NCBI GenBank assembly: GCA_965222895.1
Contig: CBDCVB010000002.1
Location: 1,240,001 to 1,304,000 of the forward strand
DNA from: Bin87 sp965222895
GTDB lineage: Bacteria; Chloroflexota; Dehalococcoidia; Lucifugimonadales; UBA3495
Direction: 5' to 3'
DNA: 64,000 bases
Shown: positions 54,201 to 62,695 of the stretch, one piece after another
Numbering within the stretch: the first letter of the stretch is position 1
Layout of the letters: each line of letters begins with the position of its first letter
Notes under the pieces: generated by a model
What the model was told of the DNA's origin: nothing
Seen by the model: only the letters and a program-made list of their open reading frames with translations
The model's database searches: none
Position numbers and translations under genes: made by a program

Positions 54201-54617
54201 AACGCACTCACGGGCATCGGGCTGGCGGCGTTGGCGCTGGCGGTCGGTCTGGCCCTGTGCGCTCATGCTGCGGTGGCCGTGCGCGACCAGCGGGTGGATA
54301 TGTCGGTGGGCGCGGCGCTGGGCGTACCGCGCTGGCAGCGCTACGCCGGCTTGGGGCTGGAACGGCTGATTATCGCCGTGCTGGGGATCGTGGTGGGCGG
54401 ACTGGCCGGCTGGGGTCTGGCCTGGTGGACGCTGGGTGAAATGGCCGGGGATGCCTTCGGCCGGACGGTTACGCCGCCCATAATATTTGTGGCGGAGGGG
54501 CCCTGGCTGGTGGCCACGTTCATCTGCCTCACGGTGGCGGCAGCAGTAGCCATCGGGCTGGCCAGCACGGTGGCCGGACGGTTGCGTCCGCCGGAAGTGT
54601 TGCGGGAAGCGGAGTAA
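51240..54617 (+). CDS. Large FtsX/MacB-type ABC permease, copy 1
   Basis: This 1125-residue membrane protein has an N-terminal helix, a large extracytoplasmic domain, a three-helix FtsX block around residues 310-440 (SLVVVVILYFLALAVSLLAG, SRGASVGQVGGLLAMGEGLIVL), a second extracytoplasmic region and a C-terminal FtsX block. Two FtsX units in one chain suggest that it forms the whole permease of a lipoprotein or lipid export system. It starts 45 bases after the monooxygenase. The ATPase is probably the gene at 63146. Confidence 0.82.
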   Translation: MQSMLLLLWLLPRRIRSAWGLLAVTAFGVLAAVTIMALGAMYSHALAEAGLRHSLAVTHPVVINTQVVVRNRPLGPEDYATLRTKIEAIIDSETGYLLRDRHRYAKVLPMMPLTQEGSPYGISDVPLGRPFFVTGFTEHSRLIDGRWPGDGVGSDEDGRPVIEAVFGSDTARHMGWGVGKRAWLVVFPGARDEPHKYIAVDIVGIAEAINPQAEYWMSSADYFRLGDWDGRPIAPLYVTETAYFDGIGKQYPTLVGDYGWFLYINPDIITAETVQDTRENLTALETDINSQFPRSYVLTGLENSRGTGLLAAYQRELTLARAPLFLFISLVVVVILYFLALAVSLLAGARSAESSMLRSRGASVGQVGGLLAMGEGLIVLVATLIGPLLAWGIGSALLINTLNPADRAGIGDTPIAVGLSWQMYAMGAIGGLLSLGVLTVAGGNLARLGILDFLRARSRPPGAPWLQRYYIDVLAVVALAVLVWQIRQRGGFVEGNLTGRGPALDPLLLLAPSAALLALAFLMLRALPWAMTVASWAAQRAAPAWVSLVLRQMARHSLPYASLTVVVTLAAALGVFAGSFQTTLARSEADQASFRIGGDLTLGGASFIGRTEEQRVAALNEIEGVNAVAAIIREPVGFIDGPSQRGTVLGVDPLTMPMASWWRDSFADGEPAPLDSLMAPLRRTLTPQASGIALPLGTERIVVWARRDDGRELGSSVPLPSYRLWARIGDERGFYRNLELGVLAPQFGTAEGWQWLNADMPEVGSDGVIHQWRVVSVHISGEAFARTPPGGLSLDDVTAYGAGLPPAGEVVEGFEDVGPWTALPQAGAVPDRAERTADGARSGAVGMQIRWEEPLGRSPRGIVIPPGPLPLPAIAGPGFSAGQPARITVDGYVVPTHITATVSHFPTLDEGRSFVVVSVHELRAWLSQAPGAQAVTPNEWWFGVAEGADRQQVSADILDIGYRLSFLRDRAKAVDLATRNPLAGGAWNALTGIGLAALALAVGLALCAHAAVAVRDQRVDMSVGAALGVPRWQRYAGLGLERLIIAVLGIVVGGLAGWGLAWWTLGEMAGDAFGRTVTPPIIFVAEGPWLVATFICLTVAAAVAIGLASTVAGRLRPPEVLREAE

Positions 54618-54655
54618 TGGAGCATACCGGCAGCTACGTTTAGACGGTTGCAAAA

Positions 54656-54690
54656 CCTGTCATTGCGAGCGCGGCGTGGCAATCTCGATT
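54656..54690 (-). repeat. Half copy of the MITE-like repeat
   Basis: The string gtcattgcgagcgcggcg with tggcaatctcgatt matches one end of the family and then stops. It lies between the first FtsX gene and the tiny ORF cluster. Confidence 0.5.
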
Positions 54691-54758
54691 GCATAATGCA
54701 GATACTTGGGTGCATGGGGCGCGTTCGTATCGGCGGTTCCGCCATCATAAGGCGGTGA

Positions 54759-54764
54759 TATAAT
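54759..54764 (+). promoter_or_regulatory. TATAAT box upstream of the tiny ORF cluster
   Basis: A perfect TATAAT lies 27 bases before the ATG at 54792, a good distance for the -10 of the three small ORFs and perhaps the methyltransferase behind them. Confidence 0.45.
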
Positions 54765-54791
54765 TCGGCCACGGGGAAATCGGTCAACTTG

Positions 54792-54908
54792 ATGACACCT
54801 TATCAACGTGTAAAACGCAATGCCGCTCTTGCTATGACGGCGATAGGCAGCATCGCCTTTGCAGGTACGTTGGCATTGCTGTTTTTTGGCATCGCTGTTT
54901 TTGGGTAG
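54792..54908 (+). CDS. Tiny membrane protein 1 (38 aa)
   Basis: This short frame encodes a basic N-terminus (TPYQRVKRNAAL) and one hydrophobic helix (IGSIAFAGTLALLFFGIAVF). The stop is followed two bases later by the next short frame. No family is recognised. Coding status is inferred from the tight spacing of three similar frames. Confidence 0.4.
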   Translation: MTPYQRVKRNAALAMTAIGSIAFAGTLALLFFGIAVFG

Positions 54909-54909
54909 C

Positions 54910-55023
54910 TTGGAAATCACTCTATTCCTTTCCGGTGTCAGCTTGGGGTTTCTGCTAGTTGGCTTTCAACAGGAAATCGATGCACTGGCAGCCGTCGCTG
55001 AAAATTCGCAAAGGGAGGAGTAA
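54910..55023 (+). CDS. Tiny membrane protein 2 (37 aa, TTG start)
   Basis: This frame encodes one hydrophobic segment (ITLFLSGVSLGFLLVGF) and a polar helix (QEIDALAAVAENSQREE). It starts one base after the stop of the first tiny ORF, and its end contains the ribosome site of the third. Confidence 0.35.
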   Translation: MEITLFLSGVSLGFLLVGFQQEIDALAAVAENSQREE

Positions 55024-55024
55024 G

Positions 55025-55156
55025 ATGGTCAGTAATTTGATTACCGCTATATCAGGCAACAGCGTCTGGGAATACCGCTGGGCAATACTTCCGGTTGTCA
55101 TCGTCGTAATCGGTGCAATCGCATTTGTGGCAATCTCTCTCACCAAGTCCCCATAG
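55025..55156 (+). CDS. Tiny membrane protein 3 (43 aa)
   Basis: ATG 55025 follows aaagggaggagtaag, the strongest ribosome site in this region. The peptide has an amphipathic start (VSNLITAISGNSVWEYR) and one membrane helix (WAILPVVIVVIGAIAFVAIS). It precedes the methyltransferase by about 35 bases, where the 16-base unit aggcgacaatcagga(t/g) is duplicated (55154-55185). Confidence 0.5.
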   Translation: MVSNLITAISGNSVWEYRWAILPVVIVVIGAIAFVAISLTKSP

Positions 55157-55190
55157 GCGACAATCAGGATAGGCGACAATCAGGGACGGC

Positions 55191-56897
55191 GTGAACTTGG
55201 CGTCCTGTAGTGACGCAAACCGGAAACAACCAGTGACCACACCGTCTCCAAATCAGCTTTTCTTTGGTGATAACCTGCCCATCCTGCGGGAGCACATCGC
55301 CGACGAAAGCGTTGACCTGATTTACCTCGACCCGCCTTTCAACTCCAACGCCGACTACAACGTGCTGTTCCGGGAACGGAGCGGTGAGCAGTCGGCGGCG
55401 CAGATTACCGCTTTCAATGACACTTGGCGCTGGGGGTGGGAAGCGGAGGCCGCCTACCGGGACGTTGTGAACAGCGGGCCGCCGCAGCTGGCCGACCTGC
55501 TGCAGGCAATGCGCGGGTTCCTGGGTCAAAACGATATGATGGCCTACCTGTCCATGATGGCTCCCCGCATTGCCGAACTGCGTCGGGTGCTGAAACCTGC
55601 CGGCAGCATCTATCTACATTGCGATACCACTGCCAGCCATTTCCTGCGCCTGCTGCTGGACGCCACTTTTGGAGCCATCAATTTCAAAACGCAAATTGTC
55701 TGGAAGCGCACCAGCGCCCACAGCGATACCCGGCAAGGACGCCGGCAGCATGGCCGGATACAGGACGACATCCTGTTCAGCACCAAAAGCGACGGATGGA
55801 CCTGGAACCCGGTTTATACCCCATACGACCGGGAATATGTTGAGGAATTTTACCGGCACATCGAACCGGAGACGGGACGCCGCTACACCCTTGACAACAT
55901 GACCGGGCCGGGCGGCGCCAGGCGAGGCAACCCTGAATATGAGGTGATGGGCGTGACCCGCGCCTGGCGTTACAGTCGGGAACGAATGCAGGAACTGATT
56001 GCCGAGGGTCGGGTGGTTCAAACCAACCCCGGAACCGTGCCCCGCTATAAACGATACCTTGACGAAATGCCCGGAGTGCCGATACAGGATATTTGGACTG
56101 ACATCCCGCCCATAGGCTCACGATCGGCGGAACGGCTGGGCTACCCCACCCAAAAGCCGGAGGCCCTGCTGGACCGCATCATCCGCGCCAGCAGCAATGA
56201 GGGCGACCTGATCCTGGACCCTTTCTGCGGCTGTGGAACTGCGACCGCAGTAGCGGAACGCCTCGGCCGACGCTGGATTGGCATCGACGTCACCCACCTG
56301 GCAGTCAGCCTGATGCGCTACCGACTGCAACACTGGTTTGGCAATGACCTCCAGCCCTACGATGTAATCGGCGAGCCCAAGGACCTGGCCAGCGCCCGGG
56401 CCTTGGCGCTGGAGAGCGAACACGACGGGCGTTACCAGTTCCAGTGGTGGGCATTGAGCCTCGTACACGCAATCCCGGCTCAGGAACGACGCCGGGGCGC
56501 CGACTCCGGTATTGACGGCAATATTAACTTCTTTGACGACAACAGCGGACGGGCCAAGCGCATCATCGTCCAGGTAAAAAGCGGCAGCGTCGGCGTGGCG
56601 GAGATACGGGACTTGCGCGGAACCCTGGAGCGGGAAAGAGCCGCCATTGCGCTGTTTATCACCCTGCAGCCGCCCACCCGTCCGATGCTGCAGGAAGCGG
56701 CGGCCACCGGGTTTTATCAGCCGGAACATTTCCCGGAGCACCAATTCCCTCGCTTGCAGCTACTCACTATCGAGGAACTCTTTGCCGGCCGGCAAGCTGA
56801 ATACCCCCGTTTTGCACCGCCGCCGGCCCCTTATGGACGGGGCACGGGCCGGCCATCGCGCCGCATCCGGGAAACCGCCCAGTCCGGGCTGATTTAG
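55191..56897 (+). CDS. DNA methyltransferase with C-terminal Mrr-like nuclease domain
   Basis: This 568-residue protein has a beta-class amino-methyltransferase domain (DLIYLDPPFNSNADYN, SIYLHCDTTASHFL, VPRYKRYLDEMPGVPIQDIW, DPFCGCGTATAVAERLGRRWIGID). It is followed by a restriction-like domain, ADSGIDGNINFFDD then RIIVQVKSGSVGVAEIRDLRG, whose D...Q-x-K pattern is that of Mrr-type nucleases. The N-terminal domain is closely similar in plan to the IS-borne one at 11.5-13.1 kb, which has HNH instead. A GTG at 55191 or 55233 may start it. It separates the two FtsX permeases and ends 11 bases before the second. Confidence 0.82.
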   Translation: MNLASCSDANRKQPVTTPSPNQLFFGDNLPILREHIADESVDLIYLDPPFNSNADYNVLFRERSGEQSAAQITAFNDTWRWGWEAEAAYRDVVNSGPPQLADLLQAMRGFLGQNDMMAYLSMMAPRIAELRRVLKPAGSIYLHCDTTASHFLRLLLDATFGAINFKTQIVWKRTSAHSDTRQGRRQHGRIQDDILFSTKSDGWTWNPVYTPYDREYVEEFYRHIEPETGRRYTLDNMTGPGGARRGNPEYEVMGVTRAWRYSRERMQELIAEGRVVQTNPGTVPRYKRYLDEMPGVPIQDIWTDIPPIGSRSAERLGYPTQKPEALLDRIIRASSNEGDLILDPFCGCGTATAVAERLGRRWIGIDVTHLAVSLMRYRLQHWFGNDLQPYDVIGEPKDLASARALALESEHDGRYQFQWWALSLVHAIPAQERRRGADSGIDGNINFFDDNSGRAKRIIVQVKSGSVGVAEIRDLRGTLERERAAIALFITLQPPTRPMLQEAAATGFYQPEHFPEHQFPRLQLLTIEELFAGRQAEYPRFAPPPAPYGRGTGRPSRRIRETAQSGLI

Positions 56898-56908
56898 GCT
56901 CGCCAACT

Positions 56909-59900
56909 ATGATGGCAATTTTGCACCTGGGCTATGTGCTGGCGCGGCGGCGGTTGATTTCGTCGTTCCGCATTGAGCTGACGGTGCTGTTGGGCGTTAC
57001 GCTGGCGGTGGTGCTGTTGTCGAGCGCGGTGGTCTTCAACGACCTGCTGGCGGAAACGGCGTTGCGTCGAACGCTGACCGAGGCTGAGTCGAGCGACGTG
57101 AACATCTGGGTGCGGGTGTTCAACGACCTGGACGACCCTCGCACGGCCACGGCGGCCAGCGACCGGTATCAGCAGGCCAAGCAGTTCGTAGCGCAGCACT
57201 TCGTGCCGCCAATGGTGGAAGCCATTGCCGCGGCCTCGATGCAGGTGGAAACCGCAACCTTCTATTTTTCGGGGCGGCCTAACTTGGACTTGCCCAACGA
57301 TGCGCGCCCGCGGGGGCGGATTCAGTACCTGTCTGGGTTCCAGGAGGGTAAGGGCCGGCTGGTGGCTGGCCGCTGGCCGGCCGTTCCGGACAATCCTGGT
57401 TACGACGACAGCACCGGCGCCACCGACGATGTGGTCATCGAGGTGGCGGTAGATCAGGCGGGCCTGGAGTTCCTGGGCATCGAGCTGGGAGAAGGCTTCC
57501 AGGTGGTGCCGGCGACGGGGGGCTCCAACCAACCGGCCACCGATGTGGTGCTGGTGGGCATCGTGGAGCCGGTTGACCTGACCGACGAGTACTGGTTCCG
57601 GCGGGGTAAGTTGCTGACGTTCCACGACGACGACTGGACGCTGGTGCCGCTGTTCGCGTCGGAGGAAGCCATCCGGCAACAGGTGGGCCGGCGCTATCCG
57701 GGGATTTACACCAGCACGGCGTGGTTCCTGCAAGTGGACCGGCTCGGGGTACGGGCCAAACGGGTCGATGAGCTGCAACAGTCCCTTAGGGAGGGTCGTC
57801 GGGATGTGTCCAATCATCTCCCCAACGGCAGCACGTCAACGGGGTTGGCGCGGATTCTGGATACCTACGAAGAAAAGCTGCTGCTGGCCCGGATTCCGCT
57901 GTTCCTGATGGTGTTTTTGGTAACCGGCATACTCGCCTACTACCTTACCATCACGGCGGGCATGGTAATCCGGGCGCGGGCTGCCGAGATTGCGATGCTG
58001 AAAAGCCGGGGCGCAACCACTGGGCAAATTGGCATTCTGACGCTGGTGGAGGGGTTGCTGCTGGCCGGCCCGGCCCTGTTGGCCGGGGCTCTGTTATCCC
58101 CGTTGCTGGCGCGCATTCTGGGCGGGCTGGTGTTTGATGCAGCCTGGACGGGCGCGCCGGTTTCGCTGTCGTGGCAAGCCTTCGGGATGGGAGCGGCGGG
58201 CGCCGTCCTGGCGGTGGTGGTGCTGTCGCTGGCGACGCTGGTGGCTGCCGGCAAGGGCATCGTGGAGTTTCGGCAGGCGGGCGCCCGTCCGGCCCGGACG
58301 CCGTTTGTCCATCGCTACTACCTGGATATACTGGCGTTGGTCATCATCGCCTTTCTGTGGTGGCAAATTTCCAACCGGGGAACGGTGCTGACGCGCGGCC
58401 TGGGCAGTCGGGACCTGGAAGTGGATTTCGCCCTGCTGCTGGGCCCGGCGCTGGGTCTGGTTGCGCTGGGTTTGCTGGTGATGCGCGTGTTTCCGCTGGC
58501 AGCGGGGCTGTCCTCACGGTTGATGGGGACGGTTGGCCCCGGCTGGTTGGTGCAGGGTTTACGGCGGGTGGCGCGCGACCCGATTGCGCCCGGCAGTCTG
58601 GTCGCACTGCTGATGCTGGCAACGGCGCTAGGGGTGGTAGGCAGTGCATTCTCGGCGACGCTGACCCGCAGCCAGGACGACCGGATACGCTACGACGTGG
58701 GGGCGGACCTACGCATCATGCACGATGGGGCCCGCAGCACGCGAGCGGTAACCGGAGCATCGGAATTGCTGCCCGGCTCAGCGGAGGTAATGCGAACCGA
58801 GGGCAGTTTGCTTACCGAGGGGTTTGGGTCGCAGCGGGTTTCGGTGTTGGGGGTAGAATCCGACCGGCTGGCCGACGCGGCCTGGTGGCGGCCCGATTTC
58901 GGCGACGGCAACACGTTGCCGGAACTGATGGATCTGATTGCTCCCAACCCGGCGGCCCCGGAGGGAATAGTGTTACCCGACGGCGCCACCGGGCTGACGC
59001 TATGGACCCAAGCCGGCGGCTTTCAGGAGCGGCTGATTAGCGTGGTGGCGCGACTGCGGGACGGCAGTGGAGCGCATTATGACGTGCCGCTGGGCGACGT
59101 GGGCGGGTACGAGTGGATGCAGCTGGAGGAGGGCATCGCGCTGCGTGTGGGCCGCACCGGCCGTCGGAGCACCGACGAAATGCTGCCCCGGCTGGACGAA
59201 CCGCCGCACACCCTGATCAACCTGCAAGTCCTGGGACGCACCGGAGGGGACCGGCCGGGCGTGCTGTTCGTGGAGGGACTGACCGCGCAAACCCCCCAGG
59301 GCGACGTGGTAGTATCGCGGCTGGACACGGCAGACAACTGGAGTGTCATCGAGGACTACGTTCGGCCGGGGTTGTATTCACTGGAAACCAGCCGCAGCGT
59401 TGCCAGGCCGGGAACGAGTGGGTCGTCGGTGTTCAGCTGGTCGCCGGGCGGTGTCGGCGTGCCCGGATTGCGTCCGGGCGGTGAGGCGCCACCGCTGCCG
59501 GCCGTGGTCAGTCCGGGCATCCTGGAGGCAACCGGGTCGGAGGTCGGCGACCGCATCAGCCTGGGGATGTCCACCTTCGCCCTGCCCATCCAAGTGGTTG
59601 GGGTCGCCGAGTTTTTCCCCACGGTTGACCCTCGGCAGCAGCCATTCGTGATTACCGACTTGCGGGGGTTCGTGGACTATTCCAACCGCCACAGCCGGCG
59701 CATTTTCGGCGGCGCCGGGGAGTTGTGGGTCAACCGGGACATTGCACCCGGCGACCTGTCCACCGCACTGGCGGAAGCCGACCGGGTGGAGGCAAGTTTG
59801 GAAGAGCTGGGGTTGAACAGCAGCCGGGTGCTGGTGGCGGAAGAGGAGGCCATGTTACGAGGGGCGCAGCCACTGGCCAACGCCGGCTGGGGCGGGTTGC

Positions 59901-60313
59901 TGGTGATAATGTTCCTGGCCCTGACCCTGGCCAGCGCATCCGGCATCGCCCTGTTCTGCTGGCTGGACACGCGCGAAAGGCAAACCGAGTTTGCGCTGCT
60001 GCGGACGCTGGGTAGCACACGCCGGCAGCTGAATGGCGTGGTGTGGTTCAACCTGGCCATCGTAGTAATCGCCGGCGTTGCGGTGGGCACCTGGGCCGGC
60101 GCGCAAATTGGTGCAGCGTTGCTGCCGGTGCTGGAGGTGTCCGAGGGTGGTGTACGCGCCACGCCGCCGCTGATATTTGAAACCGACTGGCGAATGCTGG
60201 CCCTGGCCTACGCGGTGCTGGCCGTGGTCAGCCTTGTGACCGTGGCGTGGCTGGCGCTGGTGATCAGCCGGCTGGACGTGCAACGCGTGCTGCGCGCCGG
60301 CGAGGGGGGCTAG
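56909..60313 (+). CDS. Large FtsX/MacB-type ABC permease, copy 2
   Basis: This 1134-residue protein has the same plan as copy 1: an N-terminal helix (IELTVLLGVTLAVVLLSSAV), an extracytoplasmic domain, an FtsX block (FLVTGILAYYLTITAGMVIRARAAEIAMLKSRGATTGQIGILTLVEG), a second ectodomain, and a final FtsX block (LLVIMFLALTLASASGIALF and ERQTEFALLRTLGSTRRQL). The two copies share architecture but little sequence, so they may form a heterodimer. The ATPase follows after the restriction island. Confidence 0.82.
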   Translation: MMAILHLGYVLARRRLISSFRIELTVLLGVTLAVVLLSSAVVFNDLLAETALRRTLTEAESSDVNIWVRVFNDLDDPRTATAASDRYQQAKQFVAQHFVPPMVEAIAAASMQVETATFYFSGRPNLDLPNDARPRGRIQYLSGFQEGKGRLVAGRWPAVPDNPGYDDSTGATDDVVIEVAVDQAGLEFLGIELGEGFQVVPATGGSNQPATDVVLVGIVEPVDLTDEYWFRRGKLLTFHDDDWTLVPLFASEEAIRQQVGRRYPGIYTSTAWFLQVDRLGVRAKRVDELQQSLREGRRDVSNHLPNGSTSTGLARILDTYEEKLLLARIPLFLMVFLVTGILAYYLTITAGMVIRARAAEIAMLKSRGATTGQIGILTLVEGLLLAGPALLAGALLSPLLARILGGLVFDAAWTGAPVSLSWQAFGMGAAGAVLAVVVLSLATLVAAGKGIVEFRQAGARPARTPFVHRYYLDILALVIIAFLWWQISNRGTVLTRGLGSRDLEVDFALLLGPALGLVALGLLVMRVFPLAAGLSSRLMGTVGPGWLVQGLRRVARDPIAPGSLVALLMLATALGVVGSAFSATLTRSQDDRIRYDVGADLRIMHDGARSTRAVTGASELLPGSAEVMRTEGSLLTEGFGSQRVSVLGVESDRLADAAWWRPDFGDGNTLPELMDLIAPNPAAPEGIVLPDGATGLTLWTQAGGFQERLISVVARLRDGSGAHYDVPLGDVGGYEWMQLEEGIALRVGRTGRRSTDEMLPRLDEPPHTLINLQVLGRTGGDRPGVLFVEGLTAQTPQGDVVVSRLDTADNWSVIEDYVRPGLYSLETSRSVARPGTSGSSVFSWSPGGVGVPGLRPGGEAPPLPAVVSPGILEATGSEVGDRISLGMSTFALPIQVVGVAEFFPTVDPRQQPFVITDLRGFVDYSNRHSRRIFGGAGELWVNRDIAPGDLSTALAEADRVEASLEELGLNSSRVLVAEEEAMLRGAQPLANAGWGGLLVIMFLALTLASASGIALFCWLDTRERQTEFALLRTLGSTRRQLNGVVWFNLAIVVIAGVAVGTWAGAQIGAALLPVLEVSEGGVRATPPLIFETDWRMLALAYAVLAVVSLVTVAWLALVISRLDVQRVLRAGEGG

Positions 60314-60415
60314 CGGGCGGGGGCTATGGAACGCTGGTACTCGACGGGCTGGAATCGGGCTTGGGGCCGGAGTGACGATTGTACGCAGGTCTTCGTTAGA
60401 GGAGCGGGGAGCCGG

Positions 60416-60446
60416 TATTTACATGGATGGACAGGATTTTGGGCTG
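60416..60446 (+). repeat. catggatgg-type short repeat, left of restriction island
   Basis: The string tatttacatggatggacagg followed by attttgggctg is the inverted partner of 62961-62998. The second repeat, ggattcccgctttcgcggg, follows near 60500. No gene is seen between 60314 and 60603. Confidence 0.6.
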
Positions 60447-60603
60447 TTGCCTCTCCTTTGGTCTAGTTGCCGATGAAATTTGCGAATGCCTGCGCTGGAT
60501 TCCCGCTTTCGCGGGATGACGGATCAAATGCGATTGCCCTGACGGCCCGCCCGTCCTTTCGGCGTAGGCCGGAACCCAACCCCCCAATGCTAAAATCAGC
60601 CGC

Positions 60604-60777
60604 ATGAGCACCTTTCACCAAACTGAACCTACCGCAAACAACGCCCTGGCAGACCTGCTAAAGCCCATGCTGCCCGGCCTCATTGATACGATTCATCGAC
60701 TATCCGAGTTGATCGCATGGACTCCCACCGTTGTCGTCTGCCAACGCATTCTGCAACGCCGATTATTGTATCGCTGA
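60604..60777 (+). pseudogene. N-terminal gene fragment at island edge
   Basis: ATG 60604 starts a 57-residue frame (STFHQTEPTANNALADLLKP) that reads like a protein N-terminus but stops early. The following bases to about 60990 hold no credible gene. It may be the left part of a gene split by the island, with its right end at 62696-62941. The assignment is weak. Confidence 0.35.
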
Positions 60778-60993
60778 CACGCTACTTATTGATGGTGAAT
60801 GGTTAGGGTGCTACCATTCATACCGCAAGTCGACCGCTAGCATACGAATCCGTTCGCCCACCGAATATGGCGCCAACGCTGCGGCTGCTCGATTCGACTG
60901 CCAGGCATTTCGTCTAGAAAACACAGCAATGTATGCCGGTTTTTCCACTATCGTATTGAGAAGACATCGGTCGATGGGTCGCAATCCCGAAAT

Positions 60994-61947
60994 GTGATGA
61001 ATGTGCGACTACGAAACCGTGAAGAGATCGCGATCCGAGAGCCGCGTCGTCCAGCCTACCAAGGTACTCAAGCCGAATTGGAACGCACTCGTGTACCACG
61101 ACTTCGTACCGTGCGCGATCGGCAGTTTATGATCGTGTGCGAAGACGTCCTCGGATTCACGAAGACCCTTGCCGATGAACAGATGAAATTGGTCGTTACG
61201 TCGCCACCTTACAATCTTGGCAAGTCATATGAAACTAGGACTTCTCTAGAGATGTATCTCGCCGAGCAAGAGCAGGTCATCAAAGAATGCGTGAGGTTGC
61301 TGCACCCCCGTGGGTCGATTTGCTGGCAAGTGGGTAACTACGTGGACGCCGGGGAGATCATTCCTCTCGACGCTGTTTTCTATCCCATCTTCAAAAAGTT
61401 TGGTCTTAAACTTCGCAACCGGATCATATGGCACTTTGGCCACGGATTACACAGCACGCGACGGCTTTCAGGGCGTTATGAAACCATCAATTGGTGGACA
61501 AAAAGCGATGATTTCACTTGGAACCTTGATCCGATCAGAGTGCCAGCCAAATACCCCAATAAGCGGCATTTCAAGGGCCCGAACATTGGTGAGTTGTCCG
61601 GAAACCCAAATGGAAAAAACCCGAGTGATGTTTGGGAATTCCCAAACGTCAAGAATAACCACCCGGAGAAAACTGCTCACCCTTGCCAGTTCCCGGTTGA
61701 GTTGGTGGAACGCCTGGTCCTTTCTATGAGCGATCCCGGGGACTTGGTATTCGATCCTTATATGGGGGTTGGGTCGTCGGTGATCGCGGCGCTAATGCAT
61801 GATAGGGTCGCTTACGGCTGTGACAACGTTGCCGAATATGTGGAAATCGCGGCAGAACGCATCCAGGAGTGGCGGCAGGGAAACCTTCGTACACGCCCGA
61901 TGGGAAAGCCCATCTATGACCCGTCTAGGCCCAACGGCGGTCACTGA
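60994..61947 (+). CDS. DNA methyltransferase of a BglII-like system (N4-cytosine type)
   Basis: This 317-residue beta-class methyltransferase has KLVVTSPPYNLGKSYE (motif IV, S-P-P-Y as in N4-cytosine enzymes) first and DLVFDPYMGVGSSVIAAL (AdoMet motif I) near the C-terminus. It is intact. Its TGA overlaps the start of the restriction gene as TGATG (61945-61949). With the restriction gene broken it is now an orphan that would only modify DNA. AGATCT is a guess from the partner. Starts at GTG 60994 or ATG 60997. Confidence 0.85.
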   Translation: MMNVRLRNREEIAIREPRRPAYQGTQAELERTRVPRLRTVRDRQFMIVCEDVLGFTKTLADEQMKLVVTSPPYNLGKSYETRTSLEMYLAEQEQVIKECVRLLHPRGSICWQVGNYVDAGEIIPLDAVFYPIFKKFGLKLRNRIIWHFGHGLHSTRRLSGRYETINWWTKSDDFTWNLDPIRVPAKYPNKRHFKGPNIGELSGNPNGKNPSDVWEFPNVKNNHPEKTAHPCQFPVELVERLVLSMSDPGDLVFDPYMGVGSSVIAALMHDRVAYGCDNVAEYVEIAAERIQEWRQGNLRTRPMGKPIYDPSRPNGGH

Positions 61948-62681
61948 TGCAAATTAAGGCTTTGTACTCGCATTTGAACGGTGAGGAATTCCTGCTGGTG
62001 CATCGCCAGCAACTTTGGGATTGAGATAAAGCAAGTCATCGAACAGGTCGACGCCGAGGCTTGCAAGACCAAAGTATCCAGAGAAAAGACCAGGCATGGA
62101 AAGCTGTTGTATTCCCCCTCGGAGATGAACAACGCCTTCAAAAACGGCCTCAAGTCTAAAGGTTGGGGAGAACGCAGAAACACCTTTTGGGTGGCTCCGT
62201 ACGAAAAGCTCCTGCGGGGCATTTATAATTTGCCGGAAGGCGTTCAGAAAGCACGCATAGAAGATGCCGGTCATACGCCTATCATGTCATACAACCAAAC
62301 GGATTTCTTGAAAGAACGAGTGGCGGTCGAAGTTCAATTTGGCAAGTATGCGTTTGTTGCCCACGACCTTTTTGTCAAGCATCTCAGCTTCTACGTAACT
62401 GTTCACGTTTGAGGGGACGGAATTGATTTGCAGAGGACAATCCGTGCTTGGCTGCCCCTCCGCAAGAGGCCGGATAACCTTTAGATCCCCTCAAGTCTGA
62501 ACAGTTACGCTTCTACGTATCCGAAATCATCGACGTAGGGGTGGAGATCCTTCCGATGAAAGAGCTGGAAAGAGAGATGTCGTCAGGCGTTCCATACTAC
62601 GAACGGGACTTGATGAACGTAGTACGGCAAGGTCGTGGAGTACCGTCCGTCCCTTTGGTGTTGGTCGGAGTTACGCCGTGA
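61947..62681 (+). pseudogene. BglII/BstYI-like restriction endonuclease, frameshifted and MITE-disrupted
   Basis: ATG 61947 starts MQIKALYSHLNGEEFLLVHR and meets a stop at about 62023. A single extra T in gattgag explains it, and the next frame continues EIKQVIEQVDAEACKTK. The catalytic core is intact in sequence: D-x8-E-V-Q in DFLKERVAVEVQFGKY, the BglII arrangement. At HLSFYV the frame is cut by a 114-base element. After it the frame resumes as SEIIDVGVEILPMKELEREM and ends VPLVLVGVTP at 62681. Without the two lesions the protein would be about 203 residues. Confidence 0.8.
62395..62508. mobile_element. 114-bp IS66-like MITE
   Basis: The element has imperfect terminal inverted repeats beginning GTAACTGTTCA and containing ttgagggga. 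It is flanked by a perfect 8-base direct repeat, gcttctac (62387-62394 and 62509-62516). GTAA ends and 8-base target duplications are features of the IS66 family. It has no transposase and interrupts the restriction gene cleanly. Confidence 0.85.
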
Positions 62682-62695
62682 TTGGATGTTGAAAA

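Noticed and set aside
53376..54653. A 425-codon minus-strand frame opposite the first FtsX permease
   Set aside because: It is Arg/His/Gln-rich with no motifs, which is typical of antisense frames in GC-rich genes.
60731..60997. An 88-codon frame before the BglII-like methyltransferase
   Set aside because: No family resemblance, and it overlaps other fragments in a degraded island edge.
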